42,955 nt of DNA, from positions 1 to 42,955 of the forward strand of contig CAZNRY010000008.1 in assembly GCA_964575675.1 (NCBI GenBank). The letters run 5' to 3'. The notes under the pieces are model-generated. The model was not told the DNA's origin. It was given only the letters and a program-made list of their open reading frames with translations, and did not search any database. This stretch comes from CAZNRY01 sp964575675. Its GTDB lineage: Bacteria > Eisenbacteria > RBG-16-71-46 > CAIMUX01 > VGJL01. The translations under genes were made by a program, and so were the position numbers. The stretch's first letter is position 1. The number at the start of each line of letters is the position of its first letter. Below, piece by piece: positions 1 through 8,363 of the stretch.

Positions 1-1933
1 TTTCACACGCCCGCCGCCCCTTCTGCGCGACGGGATGATCCACGCTGCCGAAGTTCGGGAAGGAGAGCATTGCGATCCTCGGCTCGATCCCCAACGAGCG
101 GACCATCCCGGCGGCGGAGAGTGCGATCTCGGAGAGGTCCTCCGCCGTGGGATCGATGTTCATCGCGCAATCGGCGAGAAAAACGACCTCCTTCGGCAAG
201 AGGACCATGAAGTGGCTCGAGATCCGGTTCACCCCCGGCGCCGGGCCGATCGCATCGAGAACCATGGCCACCGACTCGGCGTAGTGGGCCGTGACGCCCG
301 TGATCATCATCTCCGCGTCGTCGGCGTGCAGCATCATCGCGCCGAAGTGCCCCCCCTGGAGGAGACGCTTGGCCGCCGAAGCCCGGGTCACGCCGCGCCG
401 GCGCCGCATCCGGAAGAACTCGTCGACGTACGCATCGAACCGGGGCGAGCGCGCCGGGTCGACGATCGTCGTGCTGCCGATGTCGAGGCCGAGCTTCTCG
501 ATCGACGAGCGGATCTCATCCTCCCGCCCGAGAAGAATCGGCTTGGCGACCCCCTCATCATCGAGGATGTGGCACGCGCGGAGGATCGTTTCGTCCGTTC
601 CCTCCGGAAAAACGACGCGCATCCGCTCCTGGCGCGCCTTCACGATCAGCCGGCGCATCGTTTCGCGCCCCGTGCCGAGCCGCACGCTCAGACTCTCCTC
701 GTAGGCCCTGCCGTCCTGCGGGTTCAGGGCGCACCCCTCGGCGGCGGCCTGGGCGGCAACTGCTGCCGACTCTCGGACGAAGATCCTGGGGTCGATCGGT
801 TTCGGGAGCAGATACTCCGGCCCGAAGCTGAACGATGCGTACCCGTAGGCGCGCGCGACCTCGTCCACAACGTCCTCGCGCGCGAGCCCCGCGAGGGCGC
901 GGGCCGCGGCGATCAACATCCCTTCCGTGATTCGGGTCGCCCGCGAGTCGAGCGCACCGCGGATGACGTAGGGGAAGCTCAACAGATCGGTCACGGTGTT
1001 CGGGTGCTCGCCCAGGCTGGTGGCGACGATCACATCCCGCCTGCTCGCCCGCGCCGCCTCGTATCCGATCTCCGGCTCGGGCGTGGCGAGCGCGAAGACG
1101 ATCGGGAACCGGGCCATCGAGCGCACCATCTCCTGCGTAACGACCCCGCCGGCCGAGGCGCCGATGAAGACGTCGGCTCCCCTCATGCCCTCGACCAGGC
1201 TCCGCGGCTGTCCGGCCCGGGCGAAAACGTGCTGGTAATCGTTCAGATCGGCCCGCCCCGGGTGAAGGAGTCCGTGGACGTCGTAGACGAAGAGGTTTTC
1301 GGGGCTGACTCCCAGGCGCAGCAGCAGGCGGGCGCAACCGATGCCGACGGTCCCCGCGCCGCTCAGGATCACGCGGATCGATCCAATCTCCTTCTGGACA
1401 AGATCGAGAGCGTTCAGGAGCGCAGCGGCCGCAACGACGGCCGTGCTGTAGAGGTTCTCGTGGAAAATGGGGATCTGCAGCCTCTCGCAGAGACGGTCGT
1501 AGATGTAGAGCCCCTCCGGGGCGCGAATATCCTTCAAGTTGATCGCCCCGAAAGTCGGGGCGAGCATCTGCACGGTCTCGATGAACCGGTTCGGATCGTC
1601 CGTGTCGAGCTCGAGATCGAAGACATCGATGTCGGCGAGCTTCTTGAAGAGGATCGCGATCCCCTCCTGCATCGGCTTGGCCGCCAGCGGACCGACATTC
1701 CCCAAGCCGGGAACGCCCGAGCCGTTCGTGATCACGCCGACCAGGTTACCCTTCGACGTGTAGCGGAAGGTGGCCGAGGGATTCTTCGCGATCTCCTCAG
1801 CGGGAAAAGCCGCGCCGGGAAGGTAGGCGAGCCGCATCTCGCGCGGCGTCAGGCACGGCTTCGTCCACCGCACCTCGATCTTCCCCGGACGCTCTCCAGA
1901 ATGGTATGCGAGCGACTCCTCCCGTCGGATCAT
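1..1933 (-). CDS. Malic enzyme / phosphotransacetylase fusion (MaeB-like), C-terminus outside the window
   Basis: The minus-strand frame stays open to the window edge, giving about 644 residues of a family near 750. The N-terminal half is malic-enzyme-like: YTSKGNLVGVITNGSG, FKKLADIDVFDLELD, and a dinucleotide site ILSGAGTVGIG. The C-terminal half is a phosphate acetyl/butyryltransferase domain ending in FLADCAMNIDPTAEDLSEIA. The usual reaction is oxidative decarboxylation of malate to pyruvate with NAD(P). The expected metal and substrate residues look changed, however: the usual LED is LKD, the usual HDDQHGTA is HENLYSTA, and the usual NPTPEI is ATPEPEI. The catalytic step may therefore be altered or lost. 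The ATG at 1933 follows a strong GGAGGAAGAAG ribosome site. The gene lies 81 bp after the dikinase on the same strand and may be co-transcribed with it. The family call is firm; the activity is doubtful. Confidence 0.9.
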   Translation of the reverse strand, partial: MIRREESLAYHSGERPGKIEVRWTKPCLTPREMRLAYLPGAAFPAEEIAKNPSATFRYTSKGNLVGVITNGSGVPGLGNVGPLAAKPMQEGIAILFKKLADIDVFDLELDTDDPNRFIETVQMLAPTFGAINLKDIRAPEGLYIYDRLCERLQIPIFHENLYSTAVVAAAALLNALDLVQKEIGSIRVILSGAGTVGIGCARLLLRLGVSPENLFVYDVHGLLHPGRADLNDYQHVFARAGQPRSLVEGMRGADVFIGASAGGVVTQEMVRSMARFPIVFALATPEPEIGYEAARASRRDVIVATSLGEHPNTVTDLLSFPYVIRGALDSRATRITEGMLIAAARALAGLAREDVVDEVARAYGYASFSFGPEYLLPKPIDPRIFVRESAAVAAQAAAEGCALNPQDGRAYEESLSVRLGTGRETMRRLIVKARQERMRVVFPEGTDETILRACHILDDEGVAKPILLGREDEIRSSIEKLGLDIGSTTIVDPARSPRFDAYVDEFFRMRRRRGVTRASAAKRLLQGGHFGAMMLHADDAEMMITGVTAHYAESVAMVLDAIGPAPGVNRISSHFMVLLPKEVVFLADCAMNIDPTAEDLSEIALSAAGMVRSLGIEPRIAMLSFPNFGSVDHPVAQKGRRACE

Positions 1934-1942
1934 CTTCTTCCT

Positions 1943-1971
1943 CCGTCCGCCCTGTCGGGGCGGTAGGACGG
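1943..1971 (-). promoter_or_regulatory. Hairpin abutting the ribosome site of the malic-enzyme-like gene
   Basis: Inverted repeat with a perfect CCGCCC/GGGCGG stem, a five-base loop, and an outer CCGT/ACGG pairing across a four-base bulge. Its base touches the GGAGGAAGAAG ribosome site, so it could modulate translation or act as a weak attenuator. It has no U-tract. Function is inferred from position only. Confidence 0.25.
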
Positions 1972-2014
1972 CTGCTCACCCCGGCGCGATCCACCGGCGC
2001 ACGCGGCCGCCCGA

Positions 2015-4129
2015 CTACTCATGACGACCGGCCGTTGCCGAGCCACCGCCCGGCTGCTCACTGTCACAGGCCGCTTCCAGACTATACTGATCCCTGGTCT
2101 CGCGAAGGACCGCCGCGAACGTCACGACCGGCCTCACCTGCAGAATCGCGAGCCGGGTCCCTTCGATCGCAAATTCGATGTCGAGAGGGCAGCCGTACGC
2201 CCTCTCGAGTCGCGCGGCCGCTCCGGCCAGCTCGCAGATCTCGACATACTCCAGGGCGGGCCTGAAGCGCTCGTGGTAGAGCGTCTCGACCCGTACTGTG
2301 CCGACTCCCCGCTTCTCGTCGAAGATCACCTTCTCGCGCTTGTCGTTCGTGAGGTAGCGGAATCGAAGCGGTCCTTCCTCGGGATCGCCTCCCTTGGCCA
2401 CGACGACCTGATCCGCGCCGACGGTCCCAGAGACGATCCCCTCGCCGAGCCCGAGCCCCGCGTTGATCACCATCTCGCGGAGCCGGCCCTCACCGACGTT
2501 TTCCGTTTGCAGGACGCCGGCCACGCGGGAACGGACGACCCTCTGCACGATCAGCCCCCCGCCGGCCCCACCCGCGCCGAGACCCAGGACCGCCCGATTG
2601 TGGATCGCCCGCTCGGTCCACAGACCCGCCCAGGCCTGTTTGAGCGAGCGGATGTACGATTCGCCGCCCCGCACGAACAGGAAGGTTGCGAACTCGCCCG
2701 CACGGGTCGTTTCCTCGAGGTCCTCCTCGCAGCCCGACGAGCGGACCGCGACGAACGGCTCTCCTGAATCCCCAGCCACAGCTGGCCCCTCCGTCCCCCC
2801 GAGACCCCGGTAGGCGGCAAGAAGCTTCGCCTCCAGGTCCTCCGGCAGCCGGGCGCCCTCCCAGAGCTTCCGGATTAGGAACGATTTCTGGGCGTGGCTC
2901 GTCTCGGACTGCGCGAGAATCGTTTCGATAGTACCCCGCAGTGTCGGCCCCTCGCCGCCGATCGGGGAATCGAGAAGACCGCTCAACGCGGCGTCGGTCA
3001 CGACGAACCACTCCGGAACGCGCCCCGGTCCGAGCAGGCGATCGACCTCGGCGAGGTTCGCAGCCTTCGAGCCGATCATCTCCCGCAGCTCGAGCCCTCC
3101 GTCCGCGGGTCGGAGAGTCCGCAGGCCGGCGAGCTCCCGAACGACCTCCCGATCCTCCGCGGCGAGTCGACGGCGCGCCTCTTCGAGAAGTTCGCGCGAG
3201 CCGATCGCGGACGGCAGAATGGTCTCGAGTCGCTCGATCTGCCGCAGGAGATGACGGACCTCGGCCACGGGGCGAATCTTGCTCGGAAGACCGCCGAGTC
3301 TACCGCAGAGACGACCGAGGATGGACGCGATCCTCTCCCGCGCAAGCCGCTCGACGGACCCCGTCTCGATGGGCGGCGTCTCTCCACCGCCCAGTCCGCA
3401 ATCGTCCAGGAGGCGCCGGACTCCTTCCAGCGTTCCACGCAGCCGCAAGAGATCGAGCCTCTGCGAGAGAATCTCATACGCCTCCTCTGCGTCCGGGATC
3501 GAGTGGAGCGCCTCCTCGCGCCGCGCCGAAAACCGGGCGTCCAAGTCCCGCACCATCTCGAGGGCGCAATCTCCGGCGACGCGGCCGACAGCCCGGTTCT
3601 CGAGCAGAACCCTCAGGAGCTCGGCCTTCTCGCCCCTCGTCGTGACAGGTCCGGCAGCCGGACCGATCGCTAGATCGCCGGTCAGAAGCTCACGAACGGC
3701 ATGCCGCGCGAGCACGGCATCGTCGATCCGAGCGAGGAGCCTCCCAAGTTGGTGACGGGTGCGAAGCCGCCTGCCGCGCAGCGCAAGTACCTCTGCGTCA
3801 GATCCCGCTTCCGCGAGCCACAGCCCCGTGTCCCGCAGCTGCCGGAGCTCTTCGTGCAGGGTGAGCGTGTCGCGATCGGACCCGAGAACCCGCATCGTCC
3901 CCTCGTCGGCGTCCACGATCACGACGTCGCCCTCGCGGAGGACGCATTGCCTCTCACGGATGTCCTGTCTGAAGGTGATCGTGTAGCCGCCGAGACGCTC
4001 TTCGGCCTCCTCGTAGTCGAACGTCGAGTAGAGGAGCGAAGGGGATCCTTCCCTCGAGAGATCCCATCGCCCCGAAACGATCAGGGACGGCTTGCGGAAC
4101 TGCACGGCCAGAAGCCCGGCGTGACTCAA
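2015..4129 (-). CDS. Dikinase, downstream part: phosphohistidine swivel remainder plus C-terminal PPDK-type ATP-binding domain
   Basis: This 704-residue frame begins TTG-AGT-CAC (MSHAGLLAVQF), in the middle of a phosphohistidine swivel domain. The swivel runs to about residue 85 (REGDVVIVDADEGTMRVL). A helical linker follows to about 345, then a PEP-synthase/PPDK-type nucleotide-binding domain at about 350-680 (IGSKAANLAEV, VPEWFVVTDAAL, VAVRSSGCEEDLEET, INAGLGLGEGIVSGTVGADQ, LDIEF...LAILQVRPV). No C-terminal PEP/pyruvate TIM barrel is present. This frame is very probably not an independent gene. It continues the upstream 1008-residue frame, from which it is separated only by a -1 shift in a G8 run. 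The order swivel then ATP-domain at the C-terminus resembles glucan, water dikinase rather than PEP synthase, so phosphorylation of a glucan is the best guess, not proven. Confidence 0.85.
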   Translation of the reverse strand: MSHAGLLAVQFRKPSLIVSGRWDLSREGSPSLLYSTFDYEEAEERLGGYTITFRQDIRERQCVLREGDVVIVDADEGTMRVLGSDRDTLTLHEELRQLRDTGLWLAEAGSDAEVLALRGRRLRTRHQLGRLLARIDDAVLARHAVRELLTGDLAIGPAAGPVTTRGEKAELLRVLLENRAVGRVAGDCALEMVRDLDARFSARREEALHSIPDAEEAYEILSQRLDLLRLRGTLEGVRRLLDDCGLGGGETPPIETGSVERLARERIASILGRLCGRLGGLPSKIRPVAEVRHLLRQIERLETILPSAIGSRELLEEARRRLAAEDREVVRELAGLRTLRPADGGLELREMIGSKAANLAEVDRLLGPGRVPEWFVVTDAALSGLLDSPIGGEGPTLRGTIETILAQSETSHAQKSFLIRKLWEGARLPEDLEAKLLAAYRGLGGTEGPAVAGDSGEPFVAVRSSGCEEDLEETTRAGEFATFLFVRGGESYIRSLKQAWAGLWTERAIHNRAVLGLGAGGAGGGLIVQRVVRSRVAGVLQTENVGEGRLREMVINAGLGLGEGIVSGTVGADQVVVAKGGDPEEGPLRFRYLTNDKREKVIFDEKRGVGTVRVETLYHERFRPALEYVEICELAGAAARLERAYGCPLDIEFAIEGTRLAILQVRPVVTFAAVLRETRDQYSLEAACDSEQPGGGSATAGRHE

Positions 4130-7100
4130 GATCCCCCCCCGGTTGAGACGATCCCCGAGGAGCGGTAGATGTAGCTGTTCTCTTCGGGACTGATCGAAGG
4201 CGCGATCAGGATCCCGCCGTCCATCTCCTCGGGCTTGCGCCCGACGGTTCCGAAGAGCGCGATCCCCGTCGCGCGGCCGGGAGAAGCCTTGACCCCGAAG
4301 AGAACCTTCTCTCCCGGCAGCGGAGCATGCGCGCGTCGTGTGTTTGGCGACGCAAAGAGCGCGCGGATGTCGCGGGCCTCTCTCTCGCTACCCGTTCCGC
4401 CCTCGATCTCGAGACCGGGCGTGAGGTAGCCATTGCGGCGAAGCAGCGCCGCGAAGTCGAACGCGTCGAGCGCGAGGTTCCCGGCCCACGCCCCCTCCAC
4501 GCCGGCGCGCCGTCTGCACACGACCTCGTCCCGCGACGTGATCGCGAGCCGGATCATCCCGCCCCCGTCGCGAAGGACATAGAGGAAGATCCATCCGCCG
4601 CGCAGCGCCAACCGCGCGCGCTGGACCTCGAAGCCGTTGATACTTCCCGTCGTGTGGAAGCGAAGGGTCCGCTCGAGCGGGGCGACCAGCGCGGCGAGGC
4701 GCGAGGCCCTCTCGAGCCCGGGATCTTCTGCATCGTCCGAGGCGAGAAGCTCGGCGAGACATCGAGCCTCATGGAGAGACTCATACGAATCCGGCCCGGC
4801 AGGGACGAATCCGTCCGGTCCCTCGACGATCTCGCCGCGGGCAACAGCCTCCCGCAGCGGACCGAGCAGCGTCCGCTCGAGCTGGACCTGTCCGACCGCC
4901 GGTTCGGACCCGGGCGAAAGGGAGATCGGCGACCGAAGCCCTCGCGCCCTCAGCGCCGCATCGATGTGCGCGAGGAAACCCTCCGGAGCGGGGACCGTGA
5001 AGCGGTCGCGATACGGTCTCTCGCCCGTCCAGACAAGCTCCCGCTCGCTCCCCGTGGAATCGATCTCCAGACCAAGGAGGATTCCCTGTCGGTCGCCGGT
5101 CAAGAGCTCGCCGGTCGGAAGGGTTCCCCAACGTAGAAAGAAGTCGCACCAAGATGCCGCGACGTCGCGCTGCGCCTCCTCGTTCAAGCGAAGCGAGCCG
5201 ATCGTCCAATCGAGGTCCATCAGGTACGGAGCGAGCCGGAAGAGCGACTCGACCCGCTCGCACAGATCGGCCAGGTCGATCGCTCGCTCCTTGTCGTAGC
5301 GCGCGTGGATCCGCGTGTTCGCGACCTTCGCGTCGAAATCGAGTCGGCGGAAGAAGTGGCGGATCGCCGGCAGATCGGGCGCCGGGTGCTCCGTCATCTC
5401 GTACTTGCTGACCCCGTAGTACTCCAGGTCGATCATCCCGCCACGAAGCGGCGGGGCGTAGTCGATCCGCAGAAACGCTGGGTGGTTCCCGAAGGAGATG
5501 TAGTAGTGGACTTCGTTGCCGTAGCAGAAGACCTTGACGTCGGGAAGCTTCCCTTCCCCGTGGAGGAGCTGGCGGCCGAAGCCGTCCGCCACCACGCGCA
5601 CGGGATACGGAATCGCGCCGGCGCCCGCCCCGGCGTCCTCGGGCTCGAAGTCGACGTAGAGAATTCGCGAAGCGATCCCGACGATCCGGTCCCGCGTAGC
5701 CAGAATGAGATCGACCGATCGGTTCGTCGCCCGTCCCGAGTCGACCAGCTTGAACCCGAGGCGAAGCCCCTTCTGGTGGAGGTAGCGCTTCAGACCGTGG
5801 AGTGTGCGGACCTCGGATAGGTTCTTCGGATCCTCGAACATCTGCACGAGCCGTGTCAGTTCCGCCGTCAAGGGGCGCCCGGGGACCGCCGACCCCAGTT
5901 CGTCCAAGATCCGCGCCTTCAGCTCCGCGTAGAGCCGTGGAAGGGCGGCGCACTCCTCGTCGTATCGGGCGAAGAGGACGACGAAATCCTCCGTGATCCG
6001 GTCCATCTCATCGAGGATCCGCTCCACCCGAGCAGGTGAGAGAGGGGCGACGCTCAGGATCTCGCCCAGGACCTCGGCGTGCGCCAAATTGTAGGTGCGA
6101 AACCTGCCGATGGGATCGGCTCCGGCAGTACCCGCCGGCGCATCGGCCGGCGAACCCCCGTGCGCCGCCAGAAGGAACTTCGTTTCCAGACGCCTCGCCG
6201 GCTTGTAGGCGTCGAGCAGTCGCGCCTCAGCGGGACTCAAGAGGAGCGGGAATGCCCCTCCGACGCTCGTCGGGATCCTCGTCGAGACCTCGATGCCCAG
6301 ATTGACCCGCGACCATCCCAAGGTGGCGATCGCCTCGCGCAAGATCCTCTCGCCGCATGCATCCTCTGCCTTCGAAAGCGATTCCAGGAAGAGCGGCGGG
6401 GCCCCGTCTTCCGTGGCGATGTCGAGCACGTCGCGGAAGCTCGCGCGCGTGTAGTCCAAATACGGGGTGAGCCTGATCTCGGCCTCGCGTCCGAGAAGGC
6501 GCTCGCGAACATCCGATGGGGCAGGCTCCCCCGCGGAGTCGAGGATTCGGGCTGCCAGACGGCGGGCTCGCGAATCCTCCGGGGAGAGGTAGAGGGCGAC
6601 GATCGGATCCGGGTCGGCGACGGGCGGAGGAAGAACCAGGTGCCTGAGAATCTCGCCGACCCGCGCAAGCTCCCTCCCGCCGGCCAGGGGGGCGTCCGGT
6701 CCGTTCGCAAGGGCCGCCAGGTAGCGCGCGACCTTTCGATCGACGGGCAACCCGCCTCGGTGCGCCGAGTCCAGGACGAGATCCAAAGCCCGCGCGCGAA
6801 GATCGGCGTCACGCGCGGCGACCAGGGCGGAAAGGAACGGCCAAGGATCTGCGGACGCGATGGCCGCATCGCCGAGGAGATCGAAGAGGTGCCCGGCGAT
6901 CGATCCTGTCCGCCTCCGCAGCAGATCCGCGAGCGGAAGGAGCGCCGCGAGGATCTCGGGATCAGCGGGCGCCGCCTGGAGCTTCGCGCGCAGACGGTTG
7001 CAGGCTTGTGCAACCCGCGGGGCGTCCCCCATGGCGGCGGCGAACTCCCCTTCGATCGTTCGGAGATCTGCCTCAAGGGTTCTTTCCGTCGTTTCCTCCC

Positions 7101-7152
7101 GGGGGCCACCCCCGCCCCGCCCATGGAACGAACGCCTGGATCCTAACCGCAA
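4126..7152 (-). CDS. Dikinase, upstream part: large N-terminal region plus start of the phosphohistidine swivel domain
   Basis: The frame encodes 1008 residues. I do not recognise the first roughly 930; they include a helical first third and a mixed middle region that could bind a carbohydrate. The last 60 are the start of a PEP-utilising mobile (swivel) domain: GEKVLFGVKASPGRATGIAL, then SGIVSTGGG. The family motif normally runs TGG..SHA with the catalytic histidine. Here the frame reads TGGGS-stop, and the SHA is in the next frame (start 4129, 4-bp overlap). Joined, the product would be about 1710 residues. The start is uncertain: the first codon is TTG at 7152 with no good ribosome site. 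The gene is divergent to glucokinase, which supports a role in glucose or glucan metabolism. Confidence 0.75.
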   Translation of the reverse strand: MRLGSRRSFHGRGGGGPREETTERTLEADLRTIEGEFAAAMGDAPRVAQACNRLRAKLQAAPADPEILAALLPLADLLRRRTGSIAGHLFDLLGDAAIASADPWPFLSALVAARDADLRARALDLVLDSAHRGGLPVDRKVARYLAALANGPDAPLAGGRELARVGEILRHLVLPPPVADPDPIVALYLSPEDSRARRLAARILDSAGEPAPSDVRERLLGREAEIRLTPYLDYTRASFRDVLDIATEDGAPPLFLESLSKAEDACGERILREAIATLGWSRVNLGIEVSTRIPTSVGGAFPLLLSPAEARLLDAYKPARRLETKFLLAAHGGSPADAPAGTAGADPIGRFRTYNLAHAEVLGEILSVAPLSPARVERILDEMDRITEDFVVLFARYDEECAALPRLYAELKARILDELGSAVPGRPLTAELTRLVQMFEDPKNLSEVRTLHGLKRYLHQKGLRLGFKLVDSGRATNRSVDLILATRDRIVGIASRILYVDFEPEDAGAGAGAIPYPVRVVADGFGRQLLHGEGKLPDVKVFCYGNEVHYYISFGNHPAFLRIDYAPPLRGGMIDLEYYGVSKYEMTEHPAPDLPAIRHFFRRLDFDAKVANTRIHARYDKERAIDLADLCERVESLFRLAPYLMDLDWTIGSLRLNEEAQRDVAASWCDFFLRWGTLPTGELLTGDRQGILLGLEIDSTGSERELVWTGERPYRDRFTVPAPEGFLAHIDAALRARGLRSPISLSPGSEPAVGQVQLERTLLGPLREAVARGEIVEGPDGFVPAGPDSYESLHEARCLAELLASDDAEDPGLERASRLAALVAPLERTLRFHTTGSINGFEVQRARLALRGGWIFLYVLRDGGGMIRLAITSRDEVVCRRRAGVEGAWAGNLALDAFDFAALLRRNGYLTPGLEIEGGTGSEREARDIRALFASPNTRRAHAPLPGEKVLFGVKASPGRATGIALFGTVGRKPEEMDGGILIAPSISPEENSYIYRSSGIVSTGGGS
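4133..4140 (-). other. G8 homopolymer frameshift site inside the dikinase catalytic motif
   Basis: On the coding strand the sequence reads ACC, eight G, ATCTTGAGTCAC. Read in frame this is T-G-G-G-S-stop. A single -1 slip, or a ninth G, gives T-G-G-G-I-L-S-H-A-G, which restores the swivel-domain histidine motif and fuses both frames. The in-frame heptamer G GGG GGA fits a classical -1 slippery pattern. Possible causes are a sequencing or assembly error, phase variation by tract length, transcriptional slippage or programmed frameshifting. The sequence alone cannot choose between them. Confidence 0.85.
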
Positions 7153-7318
7153 GCGCGCGATTCTTCAAACGGCCACGATCAGCGGCGTGGCGCCGCGAAC
7201 GGCTCGCCGCTAAGCTCGGAAATCCGAAGCGGCCGAGCGGGCGAAGCGCCAAGCGGCCGCCCGGCGCGGAACGACTCCGCCGCGGTTCGATGGTGAGCGG
7301 ACCATTCACGGAGGGACC

Positions 7319-8308
7319 TTGCGGATCCTTGCAGGAGACATCGGCGGCACGAAGTCGTTCTTAGCGATCTTCGTTCTTGAGGGTTATCGATTGGCATCGG
7401 TCCGCGAGGCGCGACTCGAGAGCCGCCGGTTCGACGGCATGGCATCGATGGTCCGCCACTTCCTCTCGGGCGAGGAAGGCGCCATCGATTCGGCCTGCTT
7501 CGGAATCGCCGGCCCGATCGTCGAGGAAAGCTGCCGTGCGCTGAACATCCCCTGGGAGATCCACCCGGGGCGCCTCGCGCAGGGGATCGGAATCTCCCGG
7601 ATCGAGATCTTGAACGACTTCCAGGCGATCGGCCACGGCCTCTCGCAGCTCGAATCCAACGATCTCATCTGCCTTCAGGAAGGGCAGCCCCGGCTGGATG
7701 GGCCGGTCGCGTTGATCGGTGCGGGAACGGGCCTGGGGGAAGGGTTCTTGACCCGGGAGGGGGGTCGGTACCGCGTTCATTCCAGCGAGGGAGGCCATGT
7801 GGATTTCGCCCCCCGGAATGAAACCGAATGGCGGCTTTGCCGGCGCCTCTCCGCCCTCCACGGACACGTCTCGTACGAGAGGATCCTTTCCGGCTCCGGG
7901 CTCGGCGATCTCTACCGCTTTGTCCTGGAGGACGGCATCGCCGCCGAATCGACGGCCGTGCGCACGGAGATGAAGGCTACTGATCCGGCCGCGGTCGTCA
8001 CGGCGCACGCGTTGGCCGGAAACGACGCGGCGTGCGCGGCGGCGCTCGAACTCTTCGTCTCGATCTACGGCGCGGAGGCGGGAAACCTGGCGCTCAAGGT
8101 CATGGCCTCGGGAGGGGTCTACATCGCGGGCGGGATCGCCCCGAGGATCGCGGGGGCGCTGTGCGACGGGACCTTCATTCGCTCGTTTCTGGACAAGGGC
8201 CGGCATGCGGCCCTTCTGTCGGCGATTCCGGTCCACGTGATCATGAACGAGAGGATTGGACTTCTCGGCGCGGCTGCCAAGGCCGCCGAATCACTTCGAT
8301 CAGAATGA
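7319..8308 (+). CDS. glk: Glucokinase (E. coli Glk family)
   Basis: The protein has 329 residues, close to the usual 320. It phosphorylates glucose to glucose-6-phosphate with ATP in the cytosol. Visible signatures are the phosphate-binding LAGDIGGTK at the N-terminus, CFGIAGPI, the catalytic-loop region EILNDFQAIGHGL, LIGAGTGLGEGFL, and SSEGGHVDFAPRNETEW, all typical of bacterial Glk rather than ROK kinases. The TTG start at 7319 is chosen because GGAGGG lies four bases upstream and the DIGGTK motif begins at residue 7. It is divergent from the dikinase. The 166 bp between them must hold both promoters; I see no convincing boxes there, only a short ATGGT/ACCAT inverted repeat at 7290-7305. 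Confidence 0.93.
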   Translation: MRILAGDIGGTKSFLAIFVLEGYRLASVREARLESRRFDGMASMVRHFLSGEEGAIDSACFGIAGPIVEESCRALNIPWEIHPGRLAQGIGISRIEILNDFQAIGHGLSQLESNDLICLQEGQPRLDGPVALIGAGTGLGEGFLTREGGRYRVHSSEGGHVDFAPRNETEWRLCRRLSALHGHVSYERILSGSGLGDLYRFVLEDGIAAESTAVRTEMKATDPAAVVTAHALAGNDAACAAALELFVSIYGAEAGNLALKVMASGGVYIAGGIAPRIAGALCDGTFIRSFLDKGRHAALLSAIPVHVIMNERIGLLGAAAKAAESLRSE

Positions 8309-8342
8309 AGAGCGCGGGCTACGATCAGCCCGCGCCCTCTTC
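8307..8342. terminator. Bidirectional terminator hairpin between glk and the OmcS-like gene
   Basis: Two paired blocks, GAAGAG/CTCTTC and CGCGGGCT/AGCCCGCG, enclose a six-base loop with a two-base bulge. It starts in the glk stop codon and ends about 20 bp from the convergent cytochrome stop codon. The position suits termination from both sides, although the U-tract is poor. Confidence 0.6.
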
Positions 8343-8363
8343 CGAATCCAACTCGACGAAGAA

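Noticed and set aside
35..1966. Long plus-strand open frame of 643 codons
   Set aside because: It is antisense to the malic-enzyme/phosphotransacetylase gene, has no family motifs and is Arg/Asp-rich, typical of a shadow frame in high-GC DNA.
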